This document shows, in pieces, positions 29,673 to 39,128 of a stretch of 64,000 nucleotides of DNA (its first letter is position 1; the number at the start of each line of letters is the position of its first letter). The stretch covers positions 1-64,000 of the forward strand of contig JANLFO010000004.1 in the NCBI GenBank assembly GCA_024653205.1, read 5' to 3'. The translations under genes were made by a program, and so were the position numbers. Source of the stretch: Clostridia bacterium. Lineage in GTDB: Bacteria; Bacillota; DSM-521; Neomoorellales; SLTJ01. The notes under the pieces were generated by a model that worked only from the letters and a program-made list of their open reading frames with translations, was not told the DNA's origin and searched no databases.

Positions 29673-30113
29673 ATGAGTGTCCGGATGATGTTCCTGGTTC
29701 TGGCCGGCCTGGCCGGTGCGGCCATGGCCCTGCAGGGCTCGATCAACAGCGTGTTGGGCAAGGTGATCGGGCCGAAGCAGGCCACGCTGGTGGTGCATGC
29801 GGTGGGCGCGGTCAGCGCCGGCCTGCTGCTGTTGCTTCCGGTGGGAGGGGGCAACCTCGGCCGCCTGCCGCAGGCTCCCTGGTATACCTACCTGGGCGGG
29901 CTTTTAGGGGTGCTGATAGTGTACGCCGTGGTGGCCAGTATACCAAGGCTGGGAGTGGCCACGGCCACCACGGCCATAATCGTCGGCCAGGTCGGGCTGG
30001 CGGCAATCATAGACCACTGCGGGTTTTTCGGGTTACAGAAGGTGCCCTTCACCTGGGTTAAGCTCGGCGGCCTGGCCCTGCTGGCCGCCGGGGCGCGTCT
30101 GCTGCTCGGTTGA
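29673..30113 (+). CDS. YdcZ-type (DUF606) DMT-family membrane protein
   Basis: A 146-residue protein with five hydrophobic segments, starting MMFLVLAGLAGAAMALQGSINSVLGK, which carries the DMT half-repeat hallmark of a glutamine/asparagine-rich first helix. Single-domain DUF606 proteins are half-size drug/metabolite-type transporters, probably dimeric; the substrate is unknown. ATG 29673 follows AAAGGAGAGG; the earlier in-frame start at 29619 has no ribosome site. It lies just before the tRNA promoter. Confidence 0.8.
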   Translation: MSVRMMFLVLAGLAGAAMALQGSINSVLGKVIGPKQATLVVHAVGAVSAGLLLLLPVGGGNLGRLPQAPWYTYLGGLLGVLIVYAVVASIPRLGVATATTAIIVGQVGLAAIIDHCGFFGLQKVPFTWVKLGGLALLAAGARLLLG

Positions 30114-30131
30114 TGCGGGTGGCAAATGCGC

Positions 30132-30160
30132 TTGACAAAGCGGCCGAGGTCGCACATAAT
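30132..30160 (+). promoter_or_regulatory. Sigma-A promoter of tRNA-Met
   Basis: TTGACA (30132-30137), 17 bp, CATAAT (30155-30160), ending 15 bases before the mature tRNA. Confidence 0.85.
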
Positions 30161-30175
30161 CTTGTATGGAAACGT

Positions 30176-30252
30176 GGCGGTGTAGCTCAGTTGGTTAGAG
30201 CGCACGGTTCATACCCGTGGTGTCGCAGGTTCGAATCCTGCCACCGCTACCA
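30176..30252 (+). tRNA. tRNA-Met (CAT anticodon), elongator type
   Basis: A 77-base cloverleaf with acceptor stem GGCGGTG/CACCGCT (one G-T pair), D arm GCTCAGTTGGTTAGAGC, anticodon CAT at 30210-30212, T arm CAGGTTCGAATCCTG and encoded CCA. It lacks the initiator's C1-A72 mismatch and triple G-C anticodon stem, and the sequence is close to the Bacillus elongator tRNA-Met. The lysidine tRNA-Ile2 shares the anticodon but has a different acceptor stem. Confidence 0.95.
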
Positions 30253-30263
30253 AACGAAGACGG

Positions 30264-30296
30264 GCCCGGCGAGCGGCCGGGCTTACTTATTTCTTG
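30264..30296 (+). terminator. Terminator after tRNA-Met
   Basis: GCCCGGC (30264-30270) and GCCGGGC (30276-30282) form a hairpin followed by a T-rich run (TTACTTATTTCTTG). Confidence 0.75.
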
Positions 30297-30334
30297 TTTC
30301 TTGTCGCACTCTGTTGTTCGGCCTTCGGCTCCCC

Positions 30335-30368
30335 TCGACAGCCACCGTCCTCGGGACCGGCTTATAAT
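30335..30368 (+). promoter_or_regulatory. Putative Spo0A-controlled promoter of spoIIE
   Basis: TCGACA (30335-30340) and TATAAT (30363-30368) are separated by 22 bp, too far for ordinary sigma-A use. Bacillus spoIIE and spoIIG promoters have the same abnormal 21-22 bp spacing and need Spo0A. The -35 overlaps a reverse 0A-box-like TGTCGAG (complement of 30334-30340), and TGTCGCA lies at 30302-30308. The -10 overlaps ATG 30367, so that codon cannot be the start. Confidence 0.55.
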
Positions 30369-30411
30369 GTCTTTCGGGGAGAAACGGTCCTACGTTGGAG
30401 GAGGAGAAACG

Positions 30412-32790
30412 GTGGCGGAGGGCATAGAGGTCTATCCCTATCGGCGTTTGACGGGCAGATCGCGTTCCCGAAGGCGCCGGGTGGGGCCGGTGGCGGTAAT
30501 GCCCGGCCTGACCGCGCTCTTCTGGTGCGGTGCCGCCTTTCTGCTCGGCCGGGCCACGGTGTTCGGCGAGCTTCATCCTTTCGGTTCCGCCTTTTACGCT
30601 GCCCTGATGGCCGCCCGGCCCGGCCATTGGGGCCTGGGTGTGGCGGTGGCACTCGGACTGGCCACTGCCGTCCGGGGTCCGGATTGGTGGTGCGGCGTGG
30701 TGGGACTGGCGGCGATAGGACTGGCCTTGGGCCGCCTCGGGCGGCGGGAGAAGGGGGTCTCCGCCGGCGCCACTGTGGGCGTGGCCGCGGCCGGGATCCT
30801 GGTGCCCAGGGGTATATACCTGGCCGCAGCGGGAGCGGAACTGGAGCAGGTCCTGGCCCTGGGTACCGAAGCGGTGCTGGCCGGCCTCCTCAGCCTGGCC
30901 TTCGGGGTGGTGCTGGCCAGCGGCGCCCGCCGCGAGGTCGGTGCGCCTATAGGCGAAGAGGTGGCCTGCTGGCTGCTTTTCCTGCTGGGACTTCTGGTGG
31001 GCTTGGACGAGCTGAAGTTGTTGGGCGTGCCGGTGACCAAGGTGGGCGCCGGGGTACTGGTGCTCCTGGCGGCACTGAGCGGGGGTGCGGGTGGAGGCAC
31101 GGTTGCCGGGGTTGCGGTAGGAGTGGTACCCTTTCTGACCCTCCTGGAACCGCCGACCTGGATCTCTCTGTACGCGGTGAGCGGTCTGCTGGGAGGAGTG
31201 CTGGCCTCCTTTCGGCGGGCAGGAGTAGTCCTGGGCTTCCTCTCCGGAGTGCTGATCATGTCGGTATACTTCTTCGAGCGGCCGGCCATCGTGGAAAGCC
31301 TGGAAGCGGCTCTGGCGGCGGCGGCGATCTTTTGTCTGTTGCCGGAATCTTTGATCGAGAAAGTCGATTGGTTGCCTTTGGCGGGAGAGCGGGCGGAGGA
31401 CTACTGGCGGCGGCGGCTGCGGCGGGGGCAGGAATTGGTACGGGAGCAGTTGGGTCAGCTCAAGGTGATGTTCCGGGACCTGGGCGAAAGCTTCCGCCAG
31501 GCTCAGCGCCGGGGCGGCAAGGAGGCGGTCGAGCCGATTCCCCAGTGGTCGGAAATGGTCGCCAAGGTCTGCGCCAGCTGTCCGGCGCAGGAACTGTGTA
31601 TGGAGCGGGAGGGGGCGGCTACCCACCAGGCCCTTCAGGAGGTTCTGCCCGTACTGCGGGACAAGCAGCGGGTAGAGGTGGAGGACCTTTCGCCGGTGCT
31701 GCGCGGGAAGTGCATCCGGCCGAGAGAACTGGTGGCGGGCTTGAACCGGACCTGGGAAACGTACTGCCGCTACCTGGGGTGGCAGAGGCAAATGGAGCAG
31801 ACCCGGGACCTGGTCTCCGAACAACTCTTTCAGGTGGCGGGTCTGATCGGCGAACTGGAAAGGCGCGTCACCCTGCCCGGCGAAGGCGACCGCCAGACGG
31901 CCGTGGCCGTTAACCAAATCCTGCGCCGGGAAGGTATTGCCGTCCAGGAGGTAGAGGTGTTGTTGGGGCGTGACGGACGCCCGGAGTTGCGCCTGGTCCT
32001 ACCCCGCTGCGAAACGCGGGGGCTGTGCCGGCAGCGGTTACGGGAACTCCTAAGCCGGGTGCTGGAGCAGAGGCTGGCGGTAGACGATGCCCAGTGCCCT
32101 TGGAAGGTGGGGGGCAAGACCTGTTACCTCCGCCTTCTGCCGGCGGGAGCCCTCAGACTGGGTACCGGCCTGGCGCAGGCCGCGCGCGACGGCTGCGCCT
32201 TCTGCGGCGATACCTGGGCGGCCATGGCGCTTCCCGGCGGCTACTACTTCCTGGGACTGAGTGACGGCATGGGTTCGGGCCGTCAGGCGGCCCTGGAGAG
32301 CGGCAAGGCCATGTCCCTGGTAACCCGGCTGCTGGGCCTGGGCTTTTCCCCGGAAATTGCGGTGCGAACGGTGAACAGCCTGCTTCTGCAACCGGGTGAG
32401 GCAGACAAGTACGCCACCATGGATCTGGCCTTCATCAATCTCTACACCGGTGAGGGGCGACTGGTGAAGGTGGGTGCGGCACCCAGCTTCCTCAAGCGCG
32501 GGGAACAGGTGTGGGTCCTGGAAGGGGGCACGCCGCCGGCGGGGATCCTGCCCGAGGTGAACTTTTCCGTGCTCACGCGCTGGCTGGAGCCCGGAGATCT
32601 GTTGCTGCTGGTCACCGACGGGGTGCTGGTAAAGGGTGAGGAATGGCTGCGCCAGGCCCTGGCCGAGCTGAGGATGACCGAGCCCCAGGCGGTGGCCGAC
32701 CTCCTGCTGCACCAGGCCGTGGCCCTGGCCGGCAACCGGCTCCGGGACGATATGAGCATACTTGCCGCCCGACTGGAAAGGGTGGCCTAG
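30412..32790 (+). CDS. spoIIE: Stage II sporulation protein E (SpoIIE) phosphatase
   Basis: A 792-residue membrane phosphatase that dephosphorylates SpoIIAA in the forespore to release sigma-F. The N-terminal region (about residues 35-320) has roughly ten membrane helices, followed by a cytoplasmic coiled-coil/oligomerisation region with a CASCPAQELC cysteine pair, then a PP2C domain (about 580-790) with LSDGMGSGRQAALES and the final RLRDDMSILAARL metal motif. GTG 30412 follows GGAGGAGGAG; the frame extends upstream through the tRNA terminator but only this start fits the promoter. tilS is 39 bases downstream. Confidence 0.95.
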   Translation: MAEGIEVYPYRRLTGRSRSRRRRVGPVAVMPGLTALFWCGAAFLLGRATVFGELHPFGSAFYAALMAARPGHWGLGVAVALGLATAVRGPDWWCGVVGLAAIGLALGRLGRREKGVSAGATVGVAAAGILVPRGIYLAAAGAELEQVLALGTEAVLAGLLSLAFGVVLASGARREVGAPIGEEVACWLLFLLGLLVGLDELKLLGVPVTKVGAGVLVLLAALSGGAGGGTVAGVAVGVVPFLTLLEPPTWISLYAVSGLLGGVLASFRRAGVVLGFLSGVLIMSVYFFERPAIVESLEAALAAAAIFCLLPESLIEKVDWLPLAGERAEDYWRRRLRRGQELVREQLGQLKVMFRDLGESFRQAQRRGGKEAVEPIPQWSEMVAKVCASCPAQELCMEREGAATHQALQEVLPVLRDKQRVEVEDLSPVLRGKCIRPRELVAGLNRTWETYCRYLGWQRQMEQTRDLVSEQLFQVAGLIGELERRVTLPGEGDRQTAVAVNQILRREGIAVQEVEVLLGRDGRPELRLVLPRCETRGLCRQRLRELLSRVLEQRLAVDDAQCPWKVGGKTCYLRLLPAGALRLGTGLAQAARDGCAFCGDTWAAMALPGGYYFLGLSDGMGSGRQAALESGKAMSLVTRLLGLGFSPEIAVRTVNSLLLQPGEADKYATMDLAFINLYTGEGRLVKVGAAPSFLKRGEQVWVLEGGTPPAGILPEVNFSVLTRWLEPGDLLLLVTDGVLVKGEEWLRQALAELRMTEPQAVADLLLHQAVALAGNRLRDDMSILAARLERVA

Positions 32791-32829
32791 GCGGGAGGAG
32801 GAACGTAAGCGGCGTAGAAAAGTTGCTTC

Positions 32830-34233
32830 ATGGAAGAAAAGGTCAGGGCGGCGCTCGCCAGGCACCGGCTGTTTAGGGGTGGAGAGAGGCTGGTGGTGGC
32901 CGTGTCCGGGGGACCGGACTCGGTGGCCTTGCTCCACCTTTTTTGCCGTCTCCGGGAGGAGTGGGGCTGGCGGCTGCACGTGGGTCACCTCAATCACGGC
33001 CTGCGGCCGGAGGCAGAGGAGGAGGCCCGGTTCGTGTGGAGTCTGGCCCGCGATTGGGGCCTGGGGATCAGCCTGGGCCGGGAAGAGGTCCGGGCCCGGG
33101 TGCAACCGGGCGATTCGGTCGAGGACGTGGCCCGCCGGGTAAGGCGGGAGTTCCTGCTCCGGGTGGCCCGGGCCGTGGGTGCGGAAAAGGTGCTCCTGGG
33201 CCACCACGCCGAGGATCAGGCGGAGACCGTGTTGCTGCATCTCCTGCGTGGCGGCGGTGTTACCGGTTTGGCCGGAATGGCCTGGCAGCAGGGGGCTTTC
33301 GTCCGGCCGCTGCTGGAGGTAACGCGGGCGGAAATCGACGGCTACTGCTTGCGGCACCGTCTCCCTTTCGTTCGGGACCCTTCCAATCTCGATCCTTCCT
33401 TTTGGCGGAACCGCATCCGCCGGGAGCTTCTCCCCCTGCTCCGCAACCGGTTCAATCCGCGGATAGTCGAGGCTCTGGGCCAGACGGCACAGGTACTGGC
33501 CGAGGAAGATCGTTTTCTGGAGGCCGAACTGGATCGCATCTGGCCGGATCTGTCTCCGGAGGTGGAGCCCGGGCGGGTGGCACTGGGGCGGCCGGCGCTG
33601 GCAGCGCTTCCCCAAGCCCTGCAGCGGCGGGCGGTGCGGCGTGCCTTTTTCCTCCTGGTGGGCCGGGAAAACAACTTTCTCACCTACCGCCAGGTGGAGG
33701 AGGTGCTTGCCGTCCTGCTGCCTTGTGCGGGCAAGCAGCTTTCCCTACCCCAAGGAGTCACCGCCCAGAGCGAGGGAGAGCGCCTGGTGCTGAGCCGGGA
33801 GCGGCCCTCGCCTCTACGGGAGGACCCCCCTTGGCCGCCCTGCCGGCGGCTGCCGGTACCGGGAAGGGTGCAGATGGGAACGTGGGAGATAGGGGCGGAA
33901 ATACCGGAGAGGGGGAAAGAGGGCGGGACCGGCGGGGGCCGGTGGCAGGTAGAATGCGATTTCGAGCGCCTTCCCCGGCCGCTGTTCGTGCGTTACTGGC
34001 AGCCGGGCGACTACTTCTGGCCCCTCGGCCTGGGCGGGAGGAAGAAGCTTCAGGATTTCTTCGTGGACGCCAAGGTTCCCCGGCCCGAGCGCCACCGGAT
34101 ACCCCTGGTGGTCTGCCCGGAGGGAATCGTATGGGTGGTGGGTTTGCGGCCGGACGAACGCTGGAAGGTAGGACCGGCTACCGTCAAGGTGCTGCGCCTG
34201 TATGCCCGGCAGGTGGAGGAGGCGGAACGGTAG
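32830..34233 (+). CDS. tilS: tRNA(Ile)-lysidine synthetase
   Basis: A 467-residue enzyme that modifies C34 of tRNA-Ile(CAU) to lysidine so that it reads AUA. The PP-loop AVSGGPDSVALLHL is at about residues 24-37, HLNHGLR and GHHAEDQAETVLLHLLRG follow, and C-terminal TilS domains include RYWQPGDYFWPLGLGGRKKLQDFF (overlapping runs). The ATG 32830 ribosome site is weak; GGAGGAGG lies too far upstream (about 32794). In Firmicutes hprT usually sits between tilS and ftsH; here a structured repeat does. Confidence 0.93.
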   Translation: MEEKVRAALARHRLFRGGERLVVAVSGGPDSVALLHLFCRLREEWGWRLHVGHLNHGLRPEAEEEARFVWSLARDWGLGISLGREEVRARVQPGDSVEDVARRVRREFLLRVARAVGAEKVLLGHHAEDQAETVLLHLLRGGGVTGLAGMAWQQGAFVRPLLEVTRAEIDGYCLRHRLPFVRDPSNLDPSFWRNRIRRELLPLLRNRFNPRIVEALGQTAQVLAEEDRFLEAELDRIWPDLSPEVEPGRVALGRPALAALPQALQRRAVRRAFFLLVGRENNFLTYRQVEEVLAVLLPCAGKQLSLPQGVTAQSEGERLVLSRERPSPLREDPPWPPCRRLPVPGRVQMGTWEIGAEIPERGKEGGTGGGRWQVECDFERLPRPLFVRYWQPGDYFWPLGLGGRKKLQDFFVDAKVPRPERHRIPLVVCPEGIVWVVGLRPDERWKVGPATVKVLRLYARQVEEAER

Positions 34234-34249
34234 GCGGTGTATTCCCATC

Positions 34250-34480
34250 TTGCTTCGGGTGGTACCGGGTGCTCCCCTGAGTACATTGGCACCTCGCCGG
34301 ATATCGAGCTTGGCGAGGGCGAGCGCGAAGGCGGGCCGGAGGCCACGGACGGCCGAAGCGGCGGGGCGCCATGGACGGCGCCTCCGCCGGGTGCCCGCCG
34401 GAGGGCGAAGCCGGAGCCCTAGGTCGGTCGGCGAGGTGACAGTACGAACGGGGAGCACCCGGTGCCACCCAAGGAGGCAA
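34250..34480 (+). repeat. Interspersed structured repeat, type B
   Basis: A copy with different ends from type A: GGTACCGGGTGCTCCCC pairs with GGGGAGCACCCGGTGCC, extended by TTGC/GCAA and GGGTGG/CCACCC. Blocks GAGTACATTGG and GGTGACAGTACGAACGG are shared only with the copy at 47151. The central two-hairpin core is the same as in type A. It fills the 355 bp tilS-ftsH gap together with the ftsH promoter. Confidence 0.85.
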
Positions 34481-34509
34481 ACGGCGTATAACTCAGGGAG
34501 CGGCAGTTT

Positions 34510-34538
34510 TTGAAAACGGGCTCGAATTGTGCTATAAT
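34510..34538 (+). promoter_or_regulatory. Sigma-A promoter of ftsH
   Basis: TTGAAA (34510-34515), 17 bp, TATAAT (34533-34538), 50 bases before the TTG start of ftsH. Confidence 0.8.
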
Positions 34539-34588
34539 AATCTCCCAATGGGGAGCGAGAAGCGCCATAAGGCGAGAGGAGGATATGT

Positions 34589-36553
34589 TTGAACCGCGTC
34601 TTTAAGAACGTCGCCATCTACCTGCTGCTGGTACTAATGGCGGTATCGGCAATGCGGATGATGGGCACTCCGGTAGTGCCTGCGGTTCAGGAACTGAGCG
34701 TCAGCGACTTCTACCAGGCGGTGACTCAGGGCCGGATCCGCGAGGTTACCATTACCGCCCAGGAAGGGATTTATCACCTGGAAGGCGCCATGACCGACGG
34801 CAAACCCTTTACGGTCAACGTTCCCCGAGAAGAGGGTTTCGTCCGCGATCTGGTGGACCACAACGTGCAGGTAACTTCCGCGAAGGCGGGAGGCACGCCG
34901 TGGTGGAGCAGTCTTCTGGGTACCCTCCTGCCGGTGCTGCTCCTGGTGGGTCTGTTCGTATTCATGCTGCAGCAGACGCAGGGAGGCGGTAGCCGGGTGA
35001 TGCAGTTCGGCCGCAGCCGGGCTCGCCTTCTGAGCGAGGATAAGCGCCGCGTAACCTTTGCCGACGTGGCCGGGGTAGACGAGGCCAAGGAAGAGCTGGA
35101 GGAGGTAGTGGAATTCCTGCGCAGTCCCCGCAAGTACGCCGAACTGGGGGCCCGGATTCCCAAAGGAGTGCTGCTCTTCGGCCCGCCGGGCACGGGCAAG
35201 ACCCTGCTGGCCAAGGCGGTGGCCGGGGAAGCGGGGGTGCCCTTTTTCAGCATTAGCGGTTCGGACTTCGTGGAAATGTTCGTGGGCGTAGGCGCGGCCC
35301 GGGTGCGAGACCTCTTCGAACAGGCCAAGCGCAACGCCCCCTGCATCGTATTCATCGACGAGATCGACGCCGTGGGCCGCCACCGGGGCGCAGGACTGGG
35401 CGGGGGTCACGACGAGCGGGAGCAGACGCTCAACCAGCTCCTGGTGGAGATGGACGGTTTCAATCCCAACGAAGGCATCATTATCATGGCCGCAACCAAC
35501 CGGCCGGACATTCTGGACCCGGCCCTGTTGCGTCCCGGTCGTTTTGACCGGCAGATAGTGGTAGACGTTCCGGACGTTCACGGCCGGGAGGAGATCCTGA
35601 AGGTACACGCCCGGGGCAAGCCCCTGGAGAGCAACGTGGACCTCAACGTGCTGGCCCGGCGTACGCCCGGGTTTACCGGCGCGGACCTGGCCAACCTCTT
35701 TAACGAGGCGGCGCTGTTGGCCGCGCGCCGGGGTCACAAGCGCGTAGGGATGGAGGAGCTGGAAGACGCCATCGAACGGGTCATAGCCGGACCGGAGAAG
35801 AAATCGCGGGTGATCAGCGAGTTCGAAAAGAAGCTGGTGGCCTACCACGAGGCCGGGCATGCCCTATTGGGCCACTACCTGCCCCACACCGATCCCCTGC
35901 ACAAGGTATCGATAATTCCGCGGGGCCGGGCGGGAGGCTACACCCTGCTCCTGCCCAAAGAGGACCGGCGTTACATGACCAAGTCCCAGATCCTGGATCA
36001 GGTAACCATGCTCCTGGGCGGACGGGTGGCCGAGGCTCTGGTGCTGAAAGAGATCAGCACCGGCGCCCAGAACGACCTGGAGCGGGCCACCGAGCTGGTT
36101 CGCAAGCTCATTACCGAATTCGGCATGTCCGAGGAGTTGGGCCCCCTGACCTTCGGCCACCGGAACGATCAGGTATTCCTGGGCAAAGACATCGCCCGGG
36201 ACCGCAATTACAGCGAGGCCGTGGCTTTCTCCATCGACCGCGAGGCCCGGCGCATTATGGACGAGTGTTATAACCGGGCCAAGCAGATTCTGGAGGAACA
36301 CATGGATAAGCTCCACCTGGTGGCCCAGACCCTGATGGAGAAGGAGACTCTGGAGGCGGAGGAATTCGAGGCCCTAATCGAGACCAGTTCCCTCCCCGAG
36401 AAGGCGGAGAAGGCGGAGAAGGCGGAGCCGGCGGAGCGCACCAAGGAAACCGCGGCCTTCTGTCCGGCGCCGGTGGCCCTGGAATCGCGGGAGACGCCCA
36501 AGCGCTTCCTCAAGCTCTGGTTCAGCTACGAACCCGGCTTCGACTACGCATAA
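34589..36553 (+). CDS. ftsH: ATP-dependent zinc metalloprotease FtsH
   Basis: A 654-residue membrane AAA+ protease that degrades misfolded membrane proteins and short-lived regulators. Two N-terminal helices (residues 7-25 and about 108-128) flank an extracytoplasmic loop; the AAA module has GPPGTGKT (about 202), the pore loop [14 protein letters not shown] and second-region homology [20 protein letters not shown]; the zinc site is [12 protein letters not shown] (about 428). The C-terminus carries a [12 protein letters not shown] repeat. TTG 34589 follows GAGAGGAGG. ndk follows. Confidence 0.97.
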   Translation: MNRVFKNVAIYLLLVLMAVSAMRMMGTPVVPAVQELSVSDFYQAVTQGRIREVTITAQEGIYHLEGAMTDGKPFTVNVPREEGFVRDLVDHNVQVTSAKAGGTPWWSSLLGTLLPVLLLVGLFVFMLQQTQGGGSRVMQFGRSRARLLSEDKRRVTFADVAGVDEAKEELEEVVEFLRSPRKYAELGARIPKGVLLFGPPGTGKTLLAKAVAGEAGVPFFSISGSDFVEMFVGVGAARVRDLFEQAKRNAPCIVFIDEIDAVGRHRGAGLGGGHDEREQTLNQLLVEMDGFNPNEGIIIMAATNRPDILDPALLRPGRFDRQIVVDVPDVHGREEILKVHARGKPLESNVDLNVLARRTPGFTGADLANLFNEAALLAARRGHKRVGMEELEDAIERVIAGPEKKSRVISEFEKKLVAYHEAGHALLGHYLPHTDPLHKVSIIPRGRAGGYTLLLPKEDRRYMTKSQILDQVTMLLGGRVAEALVLKEISTGAQNDLERATELVRKLITEFGMSEELGPLTFGHRNDQVFLGKDIARDRNYSEAVAFSIDREARRIMDECYNRAKQILEEHMDKLHLVAQTLMEKETLEAEEFEALIETSSLPEKAEKAEKAEPAERTKETAAFCPAPVALESRETPKRFLKLWFSYEPGFDYA

Positions 36554-36576
36554 TCCCGAACACGGAGGGAAGAAAG

Positions 36577-37026
36577 GTGGAGAGGACGCTGGTAATGGTC
36601 AAGCCCGACGGCGTGCAGCGCGGCCTGGTCGGGGAGATAATCTCGCGCCTGGAACGTCGCGGTTACCGGCTGGTGGGCATCAAGATGCTCCGGCTCAGCC
36701 GGGAGATGGCGGAAGAGCACTATGCCGAGCACCGGGGCAAGTCCTTCTTCGAAGGCCTGGTGCGCTACATCGGTTCCGGTCCGGTGGTGGCCATGGTCTG
36801 GGAAGGCAGGGGCGTGGTAGCCGGGGTGCGGCAGCTCATGGGGAGCACCGATCCGGCCAAGGCCGCGGCCGGGACCATGCGGGGCGATCTGGCGGTTGAC
36901 GTGGGCCGCAACGTGGTGCACGGCTCGGACTCGGTGGCCAGCGCGGAAAGGGAGATCGCCATTTACTTCCGGCCGGAGGAACTGGTGGAGTACCGTCGCG
37001 CCGGCGAGGAGTGGCTGTACGAGTGA
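36577..37026 (+). CDS. ndk: Nucleoside diphosphate kinase
   Basis: A 149-residue enzyme that transfers gamma-phosphate between nucleotides through a phosphohistidine. [18 protein letters not shown] opens the protein, and the active-site histidine is in [16 protein letters not shown] (about residue 115). Length is normal. The start GTG 36577 lies just after GGAGGGAAGAAAG. Its stop overlaps the next start (GTGA), indicating coupled translation. Confidence 0.95.
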   Translation: MERTLVMVKPDGVQRGLVGEIISRLERRGYRLVGIKMLRLSREMAEEHYAEHRGKSFFEGLVRYIGSGPVVAMVWEGRGVVAGVRQLMGSTDPAKAAAGTMRGDLAVDVGRNVVHGSDSVASAEREIAIYFRPEELVEYRRAGEEWLYE

Positions 37027-37970
37027 GCCCGGCGATGACCACGCGCGAGGCTTACGGGCTGGCCCTGGCCGAGCTGGGGGCGGAAAACCCGGATGTAGTG
37101 GTGCTGGACGCCGACCTCTCCAAATCTACGCGTACGGAGATTTTTGCCGCTCGGTTTCCCGAGCGCTTTTTTAATGTGGGCATTGCCGAGCAGAACCTCA
37201 TGGGCACGGCCGCCGGCCTGGCCCTGGCGGGCAAGATCCCCTTTGCCAGCACCTTTGCCGTATTCGCCACGGGAAGGGCTTTCGAGCAGGTCCGCAACTC
37301 CATCTGCCACGCCCGCCTCAACGTAAAGATAGTGGCCAGCCACGCCGGCATCACCGTCGGAGAAGACGGCGCCTCCCACCAGGCCGTAGAAGACATCGCC
37401 CTCATGCGCGCCCTGCCGCACATGACGGTGATCGTGCCCGCGGACGCGGTTCAGACCGCCCAGGCGGTGCGGGCGGTGGCCGCCTACCAGGGGCCGGTGT
37501 ACCTGCGCCTGGGGCGGATGGCGGTTCCCCAGGTATACGAAGAAGGCTACCGCTTTCGGTGGGGCCAGGCGGACGTGCTGCGAGAAGGCGGACAGGCCAC
37601 CGTGGTCGCCTGCGGGCTGATGGTGGCCGCCGCCCTGGAGGCGGCCGAGACCCTGGCCCGAGAAGGCATTGAAGTCACCGTGCTCAACATGGCCACGATC
37701 AAGCCCCTGGACGTCCCTACCCTGGTAGAGGCGGCCCTCCGCACCGGCGCGGTGGTAACCGCCGAGGAGCACAGCATAATCGGCGGCCTGGGCAGCGCGG
37801 TGGCCGAGGCTCTGGCGGAGCACTGCCCGGCTCCGTTGCTCCGGGTGGGGCTGCCCGACGTCTTCGGGGAGTCCGGCCGTCCCGAGGAACTGCTGGAGAA
37901 GTACGGTCTATCCGCCCGACACCTGGTAGAGGCGGTGCGCCGGGTGTTGGCGCGCAAGGCGGGCCGGTGA
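37023..37970 (+). CDS. Transketolase C-terminal subunit (split transketolase), partner absent
   Basis: A 315-residue protein containing the pyrimidine-binding half and C-terminal domain of transketolase. [34 protein letters not shown] (with the cofactor-activating glutamate), [19 protein letters not shown] and [21 protein letters not shown] are intact. The thiamine-diphosphate-binding N-terminal half with GDG...N is not here or in either neighbour. Split transketolases usually have the two genes side by side; here the gene follows ndk with a 4-base overlap, so the partner must be encoded elsewhere. GTG 37023 is chosen; ATG 37035 is possible. Confidence 0.88.
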   Translation: MSPAMTTREAYGLALAELGAENPDVVVLDADLSKSTRTEIFAARFPERFFNVGIAEQNLMGTAAGLALAGKIPFASTFAVFATGRAFEQVRNSICHARLNVKIVASHAGITVGEDGASHQAVEDIALMRALPHMTVIVPADAVQTAQAVRAVAAYQGPVYLRLGRMAVPQVYEEGYRFRWGQADVLREGGQATVVACGLMVAAALEAAETLAREGIEVTVLNMATIKPLDVPTLVEAALRTGAVVTAEEHSIIGGLGSAVAEALAEHCPAPLLRVGLPDVFGESGRPEELLEKYGLSARHLVEAVRRVLARKAGR

Positions 37971-38011
37971 GCAAAACCCGGACCCGGGACCAAACGGTGT
38001 GCTTTTTGGTA

Positions 38012-38224
38012 CCCCGGCAGCCCTGGTTTCACCGAGAACCTAAAGTCTCGCCGGGCACCGAACTTGGCGAGAGCAAGGGTGGAGGCGGGCCGGAGGCCAT
38101 GGACGGCCGAAGCGGCGGGGCGCCACGGACGGCGCCTCCGCCGGGAGCCCGCCGGAGCCCGAAGCTCGAGCCCTAGTTCGGTCGACGAAGCGACCGGTAC
38201 GAGGGGGAACCAGGGCTGCCGGGG
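38012..38224 (+). repeat. Interspersed structured repeat, type A
   Basis: A 213 bp copy with arms CCCCGGCAGCCCTGGTT and AACCAGGGCTGCCGGGG, inner stem ACCGAACT/AGTTCGGT, central GGCGGGC/GCCCGCC stem and two hairpins with loops ATGGAC and ACGGAC. It occupies the middle of the 471 bp gap before ftsE. Confidence 0.85.
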
Positions 38225-38312
38225 AACAGGTCGGGATCGCCGGGAAGCGGAACGAGTGGACGTGCCCGCCGGGGCGCGACCCGGGAGATCTCGGGGCGCC
38301 GGCGGGTTGTCA

Positions 38313-38362
38313 GGCGGACCCTGCGCGATCGCCGGAAGGCGGCGGCAGGGTCCGCCTTTCTT
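38313..38362 (+). terminator. Strong hairpin with T-run upstream of ftsE
   Basis: GGCGGACCCTGC (38313-38324) and GCAGGGTCCGCC (38345-38356) form a perfect 12 bp stem closing a GC-rich 20-base loop, followed by TTTCTT. It probably ends the ftsH-ndk-transketolase transcript, or acts as an attenuator before ftsE. No clear sigma-A promoter for ftsE is seen between it and 38442. Confidence 0.7.
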
Positions 38363-38441
38363 GTCGGGCAGGGAAAAGGATTCTGGAGCCGGGTGTCGAA
38401 AACAGACCTAAACCGGGGAGGAACACGGGAGGAATGGCGCC

Positions 38442-39128
38442 TTGATCCAGCTTTACAACGTTTCCAAGATCTATCCGGGCGGAATCCAGGCGTTACTGGA
38501 CGTCACCGTGCACATAGACAAGGGCGAGTTCGTGTTTCTGATGGGACCCAGCGGTGCGGGCAAGTCCACCCTGCTGCGTCTGCTGCTGCGGGAGGAGACG
38601 CCCACGCGGGGCCAGGTACTGGTGGGAGGACGCAGCCTGGCCCGGCTCAAGCCGCGCGAGGTGCCGCTTCTGCGGCGGAGTATAGGCATGGTCTTTCAAG
38701 ACTTCCGCCTGCTGGAGGAGCGCACGGTGTACGAGAACGTGGCCTTCGCCCTGGAAGTACTGGAGTATCCCCGGGAGGAGGTCAGGCGCCGGGTGCCGGC
38801 CCTGCTGGAAATGGTGGGCCTGGCCGAGCGAGGCCGGGCCTTTCCCCGCCAGCTTTCCGGCGGCGAGCAGCAGCGCGTGGCCATCGCCCGGGCCATCGCC
38901 AACAACCCGCCCATAGTCCTGGCGGACGAGCCTACGGGCAATCTGGATGCCAAGACGGCGTGGGAAGTGATGGGCCTGCTGGACAAGATAAATAAGCGGG
39001 GAGCCACGGTAGTGGTGGCCACCCACAATCGGGAGATTGCGGGCGCCATGCAGCGCCGGGTCATAACCCTGGAGCGCGGTCGGGTGGTCCGGGACGAGCC
39101 GAGGGGAGCGGTACGCCTTGAGGCTTAG
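38442..39128 (+). CDS. ftsE: Cell-division ATP-binding protein FtsE
   Basis: A 228-residue ABC-type ATPase that pairs with FtsX and drives septal or lateral wall hydrolases. Walker [10 protein letters not shown] (about 35-43), the signature [14 protein letters not shown], Walker [12 protein letters not shown]-type [11 protein letters not shown] and a switch histidine in VVATHNREI are present. TTG 38442 follows GGGAGGAA. It overlaps ftsX by 11 bases. The ftsE-ftsX-ctp-minJ order matches Bacillus. Confidence 0.95.
   Translation: MIQLYNVSKIYPGGIQALLDVTVHIDKGEFVFLMGPSGAGKSTLLRLLLREETPTRGQVLVGGRSLARLKPREVPLLRRSIGMVFQDFRLLEERTVYENVAFALEVLEYPREEVRRRVPALLEMVGLAERGRAFPRQLSGGEQQRVAIARAIANNPPIVLADEPTGNLDAKTAWEVMGLLDKINKRGATVVVATHNREIAGAMQRRVITLERGRVVRDEPRGAVRLEA

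Noticed and set aside
30176-30252. Initiator tRNA or tRNA-Ile2 (lysidine) identity
   Set aside because: The acceptor stem and anticodon stem match elongator tRNA-Met; initiator features are missing.
30217-30411. Upstream extension of SpoIIE through the tRNA
   Set aside because: It crosses the tRNA, its terminator and the promoter.
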